Origin: Apostichopus japonicus
Taxonomy: Eukaryota; Echinodermata; Holothuroidea; Aspidochirotida; Stichopodidae
Direction: 5' to 3'
Length of the DNA stretch: 64,000 nucleotides
Assembly (NCBI RefSeq): GCF_037975245.1
Contig: NC_092569.1
Span: forward strand, 16,724,001 to 16,788,000
This document shows positions 10,689-22,600 of this stretch, one piece after another; position 1 is the first letter of the stretch; each line of letters opens with the position of its first letter. The notes beneath the pieces were generated by a model. The model was not told the origin of the DNA. It saw only the letters and a program-made list of their open reading frames with translations, and did not search any database. A program made the position numbers and the translations under genes.

Positions 10689-13600
10689 TAATTGTTTTCC
10701 TCTTCGCAAGCCAACGGTCTTTCCGGCCGACGAGTTTGACCCAGCTAAAGACGCGGATGCCTTGAGCGATGCCTTCAAGGGTTTTGGTGAGTTTAAAGAA
10801 AATGACATTAAAGAATATCATGCAAAACATATTAAAATTACACAAGTTTACACATGTTTTATAATACTAATTACAGCTATAAAATTGCCCCCATATGTGG
10901 TATGTTGTATGTTGTCAGGGTATGTTGTATCCTGTATATATATGACAACATCGATAGTACAAGCAGTGTTAGATAACCTTACATGTTGAGGGATGCAATG
11001 ATGTCATTCTTTTCTAGAAGTCATTTCATAAACCTATGAAACATTGATGTGCTTACGAAGAATTTCTCATTACTGCAATATTATTTGCCTCAAGCAAGGG
11101 CGTAGGAACCGGGGGGCTGGGGGGCGCCAGCCCCCCCAGTGAAAAATATGGAGGGGCGGAAGTATCATTCCGCCCCCCCCCCGCTTCGCAAGTCAGAAAA
11201 CTCCTTTTTATTTCCAAATGAGAACAAAATCTCATTTGGAGCACCAAATTGCATCTAAGGCCAGGTGAAAATGCAAAATTATATACAAAATGGAGTGGGG
11301 TGGGTTGAAGTGTGCTATATTGCACCAAATTGCATCTGAGGCCACCTGGAAATGCAAAAAAATTCCAAAGGGGAGGGGGAAACCCCCTCCCCTTAGACCC
11401 CTCCCCCAGGCCGGCCATCAGTCTTCAGCCCCCCCCCCACTCAAAAGTACCTTCCTACGCCACTGGCCTCAAGTATATTATTATTAAAAAGAGAATACAT
11501 TATTCTGTATCCTTTATTTCTCCGGGCCTCCGGACCCCGTGGCTGCCTCCTCCTTCCCCCTCCACTCCTGACCCCCTTCTATTCAGGCATGGTCCAACCG
11601 TGCGCTGTTACACCAGGTGGTCTGTTGAATTCACATTTTCATTTAAGAACATATAAACACTGCATTCCTAACAATCTCGAACTTAGATGACGTAAAGTAC
11701 CATTCTTGAAAATACACTAGGATTAATTAATCTCGAGATTATTAGACACTAACACATTACGTGTCTATCCGTACAAAGGGTTGCAGTTTAATAACATGGG
11801 TATGGACATGGTACATTCTATACTGATTGACTATGGAGTTAGATCTTTTCATTTTACTGTCTGTGTGTTGTTAACTTTGCTTTCACATTATGGATTTATG
11901 ATCGTATACATTTAAAACGTGTGTAATTACTTCGGTATTGGTTTCTTGTTGCAATTACTATTTCTAATGTATCTCATTACTTGATCGGGGGAATTCGACA
12001 GGGAAGGTATAACGGGGAGGCAGCAATAGGGAGGGGGGGGGGGGCTTGGGAGTGGGGGGAATCAGGAAAGCTAAGGCACGTCCAAGACAACCCTTCCTAT
12101 ATTTATGACATCCGGTTATAAAGGACTTACATCCGGTAAATTGTTTTTTTTTATTTGTTTTTTTATTCTCTTTTAGTGTTATTTTGGTTTCTTTGCTTGG
12201 TCTTTAATCTTGATTAGCTTATTTTGTTTCACACGCTGTAATTGATTTTTTAATCATGATTCCCAGGTATCTCTGTTTTTCGTGTTGGAACAAAGGATGA
12301 CGTCATCATATCGATATTTACTGGGAGATCATGTGATCAGAGACGAAAAATTCAGGACATTTACAATGAAACATACCAGAAGGTAAGATATATATAAGTC
12401 AAATGCCACGTGATAATTTGGTAACTTTATGTGGACATTCAAAAATACGTTTTATTATGTTACGCATATGTCTACATTTTTTGAAGTAGTAACACTTTGT
12501 ATAAAAAGTGATAGCAACACTTCGGGTATACATTAAAAGTATGAAGGATATATAATATACAATCAATGATAATTTCCATTATTTGATAAACCATATTGTA
12601 TTTCTATGCACCCTATACACACAGTTACTACGGTAAATCTTACAGTTTTGTACCACAGTAAAATTGCTATAATTCGGTAGCATGTGCTATTAGGATTACA
12701 GTAAGAACTGAGGATATGTGTAATTCCAACAATCCAGTTGTTTGGGATTTGTTGGAATTACAAATATCCTCAGTTCTTACTGTAAACATAATAGCACATG
12801 CTACCGATTTATTAGACTTGTCAGCACGATACAGTATTCACTGTGGAACAAAACGTTAGATTTACAGTAGTTACTGTAATCTATGTGTGAATCGGTTGTT
12901 CTATCATAACACTTATTTTGAGATAATATTCTATTAGTCATCTCTGGTTGATTACTTAAAAGGGACTAGAAAGATAATCCACAGTCTATAAGATCAGCAT
13001 TTAACGAAAAAGAAACAACAACAAATTCTATACGAAGCCATTAAAAGTGACAAAAAATACCCTCAACATAACACCTTTAAAATTAGTAAGATTTATTATT
13101 TTTTGACTTTGAGTTATTAATATAAGATAAACTTATAAAATAATCAATATCATGTAGTTCAATTATTAATTATTAACAGTTATAAATTACTGCAATTACA
13201 ATGATAAATATTATATTAACATAAGAATTAATATGAAACATATATTATCAATAAAAGACAATACATTTGCGTATACAATTAGATCGATTGACGTGTAGCT
13301 TCGATCTGGATGTAAATGAGACTGTCAGTGTTAGAGTTAAGTTTCAGTTTTATTTTCTGACAAATCAAATGTAAAATTAAGTGGAATGTGATCCTTTTAG
13401 TACCGTCACGCAATGTTTGAAGTCGCCTACTCGCATATTAATATAATATCACGCAATTACTGTTATGATTTTGTTATGTATTTAGTGCTTGGTAGACGAG
13501 CTACATTCAGAACTGAGTGGTAACTACTTGCAAATTATGGAAAGTATGCTTGATAAGCCTGATCAACTCCGAGCGAAGAGAATAAAAAAACTCATCCACA

Positions 13601-16600
13601 CAAAGGTAAAACGATTAAGTCATTTCACTTCTTTCTTTCCCTTCTACGTGTAAGGTAGCATACGCCCATTAAATACCCCATTGACTTTCACACTAAATTA
13701 CAAAAGTAATGTGGTCTTGTAAGTCTAGATAAAGGTTCTCACTAGCTAAATGCTACCATTGACTTACACACTGAATCACAAAAGTGATGTGGTCTCTAAG
13801 TCTAGATAGAAGTTCTTACTAGCTAAATGCTATACCCATCACCGGATAGCTGACAAGTTGGCCTTTCATGGCACTATCAACTTTCCGTACCATGACTATG
13901 TAGATTTTTTGCTATCCGAGCCGGAAGTTTTCGTCACTTGTAAACAAACCTCTTCACTCTTCGTACGCTGCTCCTGGGAGGCCTTAAGGGGTCTAAAATT
14001 GCCACAATTGACCCAATTGTTTCACAACAATTACTTCCATTCATGCTCTTCAACATGCAATCCACAAAAACTAGATCATGATTGATAACAGTTCAAATGT
14101 CCTTCTGCTGCATTTTGGCACTTTTCCTAAAGGAGAACAATTGAGCGGATGGATATAGACTCTTATAGGAGTATGCCACCATTAAATACGTTCATAGACC
14201 GTGTCATGCATGGTACTAAAACGGTAAATAAACATGGTCCAAAACAAAACAAATCCAAACAACACCGTGACGGTACAGACAGCACAGTTGGTGTTTCATG
14301 TTATGTAGGATAATGTGTGTCAACTGTGGCACTGATGCTAAAAGCGGTCAATTTCCCCTTTCTATTATTACAGTATATAGTTGGTAACAAAGAAATCAGC
14401 ATACACTTAAGCCTATAAACTTGAACACCAAAATATATGTTTTAGTTTCATGTAGTCATGTAGACGTTACCTAAAGTTACCTACAATTGCCTGAAGAAAA
14501 TTTATTTTTAACTCCCCCCCCCCCCCTCTCTCTCTCTCTCCAAAAAGTATCGAAAAGTTAAAGAAATGTTATAACTAAAATAAATATATATTTTACAGGT
14601 TAATTTGCCTGGAAGCCTCAGTACGGATGTAGCAGTCTTGGAAATTATTTACCCTCTTACCCCAGCGGTATGTATACTTTGGCTGGATTATGCATGTGCT
14701 CGACGATTCCGTGTGTACCTTAGTGTATAACCCACAGTAAACGTTACCTGCAGTATTTGGATTTCACATTTTCGTGAAAAGAGGGGAAGTTCACTTTTAA
14801 ATGGATGAAAGATGAATATATTTTTAGGATCCCTGGCGAACTGATGCATCGAGATGTCTAAAAATCTGCTGTGTTGTCATAGATGAACATTTGGTTCCTA
14901 TATTTGGGTAAAACTCGAAATTATAAACATTTTGACTTGTTACTCATGTTACCATTTCCAGCCTTTTAGGTGGATTCCCTGAAACTTTTATCAATTGGAT
15001 TAACTTTAAAATTTATCTTTTGAATTTCTTTACTCACAGATTTATCATTTTAAGGTTTAATAAAGAAAAAAAACATTATTTTCTCTTCTAGAGATATAGT
15101 TCATACAGAATCTCTGAATAAAAGTAATTTGATCGTATTATAGTCATATTTCATCATGACATCATTGCGACAAAAAATATATATATTATATTTCTTGTCG
15201 CAATGATGTCCTTGTGACAATATAACATAAATGAAATTTAAACGAATACATGGAGTTTCAGTCCATGTAGATTTAAGTAAACTGATACATAGAGGAAGAA
15301 AGTGTAAAGTCATTCTCTTCCAGAACAACCAATATAATCACAAACCAATAAAATATATTTCCAAATTCTACTAAATATTGAAATATTCCGCCTTCTGAAT
15401 TATTTTCAATAGATTATCTAATTGTATGTCATTTCATCTTTTGTGTTATAAAATTTGAAATTTTCACGACGCATTCTACAGCCTGTGTTGTTGTCTTGTT
15501 TGGAAAGAACCTATACTTATATTAGTTATGATACATGTCCGAATCTCTTCTGTACACAGGAAATAAACACGTTGGTAATTGCCTATGCAGACGGTAAGTT
15601 TTTTTTATATAATTCCAATATTTTTATAATTTGATTTAGTTTAAAAAATGTACAATTTCAATGTTTCACTTGTTACAAAGAAAAATTGAGTATATATATA
15701 AAAAAATAAAATGAACAAAATTGTTAGTGATTTCTAAAACAAAGCCAGTTTTCGATATGCTAAACCAGGAGTGGATTACTGAAACCAATATGAATGATAT
15801 ATGTTTGATACTTTGAAATGTAATTTAAACTATCAAATTTGATATATTTTGATACCGATACGGATACACTTTTTTGTCAATTATGATATATTTGAAGAAG
15901 AAACAAACACCTGATGATGTTTTATATTTACGTTGAAAAGTTTCTCATATTAACTATTGATTTTTTTTCGTTTTTCTCTGATTTTGTTCTCAAGCATTTC
16001 AGGTAAACCTGATTGAAGATATTGATGAGAAAGTTGACGGTGATTTTAAGGATACGCTGAAGCACATTCTCCAGGTATCTATACTCTGTAAATTACATAG
16101 AAACAATTAATGCAACATAAATAAATATATATATATATATACTCTGTAAATTACCTTCAACCATTTTAGACTAATGCAACATATGTATACTATCTTAATT
16201 ACACAGAAACAATTTAGACTAATTCAGCATCTATATATTCTCTAAATTACATAGAAAGAATTTAGGACCAATTAAGACTAATGCAACATATGTATACTAT
16301 CATTCTGGCATTAAGTTACGTTTGATGTTGAGCGTCATCTCGCCGTTTGGCCCTATAAAGAATACTGTTATCGAAGAATTAGATTTTCCCCAATGCTTCA
16401 TGAATAACTTGACTCCTAACTATATGTAGGGACCATTCTCGTCCTCATAACTGTTTCCTTGAAAGTTTGAAGATAATTTATGACAAAGTCTGCAGTAAAA
16501 TGACATTTCACGTCACAAACATAAACACTGCAACTGTTTTAATATTTCCATATATGAAGACATGGGCTTGGTATTAGTATTTATGCTTCATCAAATTTAA

Positions 16601-19600
16601 ACAGTTTCATTTCTGTATGAACTAATGGAAAAATCTCAGGAACGAATACAGTTTTACAATGTAGCAGTGTATGCACTGTATAATGTATCCAAGGCGAACA
16701 TATTCCGATGTAACATGACATTGTACTCATATTATACCGGCATTTGTTTTATCATGTTGATAATAATCAAAGCCACGGCAGGCTGTAAGAGACACTGCAA
16801 CTGTTGTTGTATTTCCATATATGAAGACATGGGCATAGTATTAGTATTAATGCTTCATCAAAGTCAATCAGATTCATTTTTGTTCGAACTATTGAAAAAA
16901 ATCTACGGAACAAATACAGTTTTACAATGTAGCAGTGTATACACTGTCTAATGTATCCAAGGCGAACATATACCGATGTAACATGACATTGTACTTATAT
17001 TATACCGGCATTTGTTTTACCATGTTGATAATGATCAAAGCCACGGCAGGCTGTATAAGACACTGCAACTGTTGTTGTATATCGATATATGAAGATATGG
17101 GCTTATTATTAGTATTAATGCTTCATCAAAGTCAAACAGTTTCAGTTCTGTTCGAACAATTGAAAAATCTACGGAACAAATACAATGTAGCAGTGTATGC
17201 ACTGTCTAATGTATCGAATGCGAACTTATACCGATGTAACATGACATTGTACTCATATCATACCGGCATTTAGTTTACCTTGTTGATAATAACCAAAGCC
17301 ACGACAGGCTGATATGTATAAGACACTACAATTGTTGTTGTCTCACCATAAATGAAGATATGGGCTTAGTATTAGTATTAATGCTTCATCAAAGTCAAAA
17401 AGTTTCAGTTCTGTTCGAACTATTGAAAAAAATCTACGGAACAAATACAAAGTAGCAGTGTATGCACTGTCTAATGTATCGAAGGCGAGCTGATACCGAT
17501 GTAACATGACATTGTACTCATATCATACCGGCATTTAGTTTAGCTTGTTGATAATAACCAAAGCCACGACAGGCTGTATAAGACACTACAATTGTTGTTG
17601 TCTCTCCATAAATGAAGATATGGGCTTAGTACTAGTATTAATGCTTCATCAAAGTCAAAAGGTTTCAGTTCTGTTCGAACTATTGAAAAAAATCTACGGA
17701 ACAAATACAGTTTTACAATGTAGCAGTGTATGCACTGTCTAATGTATCCAAGGCGAACATATACCGATGTAACATGACATTGTACTTATATTATACCGGC
17801 ATTTGTTTTACGTTGTTGATAATAATCAAAGCCAGGACAGACTGTAGAAGGTGCGGCTTTATTTCGTTTTAATGGTAAATTCAATTAACATATGGCAAAG
17901 TATGGAATGTGAGCTTCACGTTGTGACGGTATGCAATTATGCGTGTACGCTAATATTGTTAGACGGTATAGGGTGCGTGCAACGCTAACTGATGGGTAAT
18001 TGTGAGTGATAGTTGTTTTCCCTGCGCAGGCTTTGTGTGGATGTTGTCATCTCAGCGTTAAAACGTTGCAACGTTGATACAGGAGCGGAAAATGGACGGT
18101 GTGTGTCCCCGAGGTCTCTTACCTAGACTCAATTATTTATGGGATATGTGGCTCCCCCCCCCCCCACGCAAGAAAAACAATATTACATTGTAGTTATTCT
18201 GAGGCATATTTAGGCTAAGTGATTCTAAGTCATTATGTCTATAATGATGTCTTAAGGCAAGTGTGGTTAAATAAGCTACTTTAAATATATTTATCTATGG
18301 TTGACGAATGGGTATGTGCATCTCCCTGACTCCACTCCCCTTCTTGATTTGCACCATGGTGTTGTCAGACAAGCCTTTGGTGCCAATATATTCTCGTCAA
18401 AGCATAAAATGACTAATGCACGCTAATATTTTTCTCTTGATAAAAGTTGATATTTGTCTTGTATTTTGGCAAATAACAAGCACAACTACAGCCTAACACA
18501 TTAAACTGATACGTTAAGTATAGTTGACATGGTTTGTTTTTCAGAATGGAAGAAACATTGAAGAACCAAGTCCTAGTCAGATCCAGAGTGATGCTCAACT
18601 GCTTTCGAAGGTATTTGAGATATTTTCTGTGTCTGTGCGATTAGCAAAATTGTCAAATGACCAGCTTGTTGTTTTATGATCTTATTTTTTATAAAGGTAT
18701 ATTCGTTAGGTGAAAATAATATGCCAGTTAATAAATGCATACCAAGAAAATGTAGAAAAATAACGTACTTTAGAGAAAAAAAGGCTGGTACAATTATCAG
18801 ATACAATTGCACGTTGGAGCCAACAATTATATCTTAATAGGCATGTCAAGGGGCTAAGTACACTATATTATATTTAATATAATGATTAAATCCAATATTT
18901 TATGTGAATAGCTTTTCATCGAATTTTAAGTATCTCGTAGAAAGATGCTGGTTGTAGCTTTAACATTGTAATACACGAATTTGGAATGGTTCGCAAAGTG
19001 CTGGGCAAAATACACTGAAATTCTAAAAGAATATGTACCATGTATATCTGAACATCACGGAGCTGGGAAAAGTTCTGAAGGGAAAGGTCAAAGAAAGGCT
19101 ACAGCCATGGAGCTTGGAATAAAAAAAAGGCGGCCCTCGGAAAATGCGATAAAGAGTAATATATTCTCAATTCCATAATACAAATTGGAAGAAATGAAAA
19201 TTGAATAGGCCGAGGGGTGGTGGAGGGGGGGCGGGCACTCGGTATCGCTGCCCGTGCGTAAGCGACATATGAAAATAAAAACTTTTGAATACCGGGCCTT
19301 GTTCCCTTACCTACTTGGAAAAAAAACATGCGTCTTTAGTACAAGTTTGTTTTGTGAATAGATATTCCTGCATACGGAAAATGGAAAATTACCTACAATA
19401 TTTAAGTAAATCTTACAATCCTATAACCTGAAGGCAGTTTACCAAGTATGGCATGAGATTGATTGTATCTTTCCTTTACAACCTCAGCTCTCTCCGGCCG
19501 AGTGGAGTCCGCATCATCCAGCTTTCATGAAAATCTTCCTCTCAAGTAGCGTTTACCTCTTCTATTTGTTTACTGTCATTCGTGCTAATGAGTCGGTAAG

Positions 19601-22600
19601 TAACGGCACCGCGAAACTTCTTTTAGATCGGTAAGTACATTGACAAATAGGGCTCATGGACGAGACTGGGTACTGGGGAGGGGGACTGGTGCGTATAAAT
19701 GGCTATTGAATGAGTGATGGTGCCGGCGGGGGCGATGAGGTTCTTTAACCAGCATTGCATATAATGTCTTTGAAGAAATTAGAACATTTCTTGACAAGCG
19801 AACATGTTTCCTGAGATTTCTCAGTGAACCAAGAGGGAATCGACGTCTTCGGCATGCCTCAACTTTTCAACTTTGACGGCCGTTTCAACGCATTGAACCT
19901 AGCGGCGTACTGATAAAGTGGTAGGCCAATCCGCCTCTAATAATGAACTGACTGAGTCGATGTATGTTTTCCATACATGTTAGCATAATTATTTTAGCAT
20001 CATCATTTTAGCATAATCATTTTAGCTAACATACGCTAAAACATTTGCTAAAACTTAGGAACAAATTTCAGCATAATCATTTTAGCATTTTAGCATCATC
20101 ATTTTAGCATAAACATTTTAGCAAACATACGCTAAAACATTTTCTAAAAATAAGGAACACATTTAAGCAAAATCATTTTAGCAAACATACGCGAAAACAT
20201 TTGCTAAAAATAAGGAACACATTTTTGAGATCAGTGCAAAGTTTGTTGTTCTCCTCGTCAGTTAAAAGTCGAAATTATTTAATTTTAATGATGTAAACAA
20301 GAAAAACAAATCTGGTTAGAAAAAAATGGTTTGAACGTTGGTCGAAAGAAAGGCCTCACAGGAGATACATTACTTCAACTTAAATAGAATCATGAAGATT
20401 TCATTGTCGTGTAGTTTGTTTATTTTTCATGAATTAGTTTTTTATATTTATACTGTACATTTATCTGCCTTTCTGGCTTTTGCAGAAAACCTTACTCGAG
20501 GTAGCGAAAACCGAAACGAATGAAAAATACAGAGATGGTTTCGTTGTTATGGGTAAGGTAGCATCCTTCTATTGATTGTTTTATCTTTTGTCTTCTTAAT
20601 ACAATTCAAAATGCTTGACTTGATGTGGTTGAATGTTGCATCTTTTATCCTAACGGTGAAAACTCACCTATATGTCTGCTTTAAATAATGAATTTACCTA
20701 TTTCTTTTGTATTCTTCTTTTTCGGTTTTGCAACTCTTAGTAAATGCGGCTGATGGGTCTCGTCGCTATGTGGCAGATCTCCTTTATCAATCAATGAAAG
20801 GACTAGGTACCCAGGACGACAGATTAATATATTTGATCTTAGCTCATTGCGAGGTATTTTCTGCTTGCACTTCACATCTTTAACTTCTTCTTTCAAATTA
20901 TCCATTATTAAAATTTATTGAATTCTCTTTAACAGTTTCATCGATGAAAGGTGTTGTTTCGTTCCGTTTCGATTCGAATAGTTTCGTTTCGTTCCTTCCG
21001 TTTCGATTCGAATAGTTTCGTTTCGTTTCGATTCGAATAGTTTCGTTTCGTTCCTTCTGTTTCGATTCGAATAGTTTCGTTTCGTTCCGTTTCGATTCGA
21101 TTTGAATAATTTCGTTTGGATTCGTTCGTTTTAGTTTGATTTGACGGTAGCTGGGTACGCAATGGCGATGACAATGATGTCATCAGTAAAGAGAAAATGG
21201 TTGCGTTATTAACAATTAAGTTTCTTCCAAAGAAATACTAAAAGTCATGTCCTTGTCTGTTCTTTTCATAACATTTCGAATGAATAATGTTTAAAATTAC
21301 ATATGGTATATACTGGTTTATCTATTATTTGGTAAATTTGTTATTTAGCAGTCTTATATATTTTATGAGGATATTCTCTAAACAAATTAAATCATTATGA
21401 TAACGGAACAAAATAATACCTTCCAAACTATCATCAAATATATAGTGTCATACAGTGGCGGAGATTTCTTGTCAGAAGTGTGGGGGGGGGGGGGGGGTTG
21501 CAGGCCATTGATGAAATAAAAAGTAATAAGTGCTGGCTCACTATCTAAGTGGAGCGCCACCATAAGTTGGCGCAAAGTGCACAAGAATTTTTTGGCAAGT
21601 ATTGCCTCCCAGATTGCAGTAAATGGCACTGCCCAGGCCTTGAAAAGCTGCATTTAACCAGGGGCGTTTGCAGGATTTTCTAACCCGGGGGGCGCGTATT
21701 ACTATCTAAGCGGAGCGCCACCATTGGTTGGCGCGCAGCGTACAAGCAAATTTCTGGTTTTGGTACCCCCAGATCACCGGAAATGGCACTTCTCGGGTGT
21801 TGAAACTGAACAACCATATGTACACTTTTGCCTGAGAACAAAGTTTTTTTCCAAATACTTTTTTTCTCATCTATAACCTTTTTGAAGATTGTCACCAGTC
21901 ACACATCATGTTCGACTTCATCACATATCCTGTGGATCATTGCTTTTGTAGGTGATTCTTCATCGCGGCTCACAATATCCGTCAGCCCCACTGTTCAGAA
22001 TTTGAAAATTCACAATTTTCTTGAATAAATTCACTTCAAAACATACCCATAATGTTGCACAAAGTATCATCTATGGACAACCGATATAGAAAAACCTCCT
22101 TCAAACCCTAACAGACGGGTCAAAATTGCACGAGTATGAAGAAGTATGATGAAGAATGTTGGTTAGGGAATTTTCGAAAATTCAGACGGCTACTAAAAAA
22201 TTTCGTTGAAGGAAATAAAAATATACCAGATATTTCCGAAACCGAACACTACACATATCGACAGTTTTGAGCATGGGCGCAGATCAGTCTTGGATAATGG
22301 TGGGGACGCGTGTCTGTTCTATGACACTATCTAAGCGGAGCGCGACCGTGGGTTCGCGCGTAGCGTACGAGTTTTTTGGGCAAATATACCTCCCAGATCG
22401 CCGGAAATAACACTTCCCAGACCTAATGATGCTCCTAAACCTCCTTAAGTTTTAGATCTCATGGCTTAGAAATTTAGTTTGGAGAAATACATGGGCGTCT
22501 GCAGAAAGAAAATCAGGGGACAAATAATCCAAGTAGACTTTTGTATATACGATGGGTCTGGGGTGCTCTCCCAGAAAACAAATATAGACTGCCGCAAATG

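Noticed and set aside
15995-16010. Alternative acceptor TTTCAG at 16003 for annexin A exon 7
   Set aside because: Joining there gives an in-frame stop (GGT AAA CCT GAT TGA). The acceptor CTCAAG at 15994 keeps the annexin frame and the 80-nt length seen in B and C.
16625-17742. Cys-rich open frames in the 250-273 bp repeat
   Set aside because: The similar peptides come from tandem repetition, stops occur between units, and the region lies inside a well-supported annexin A intron.
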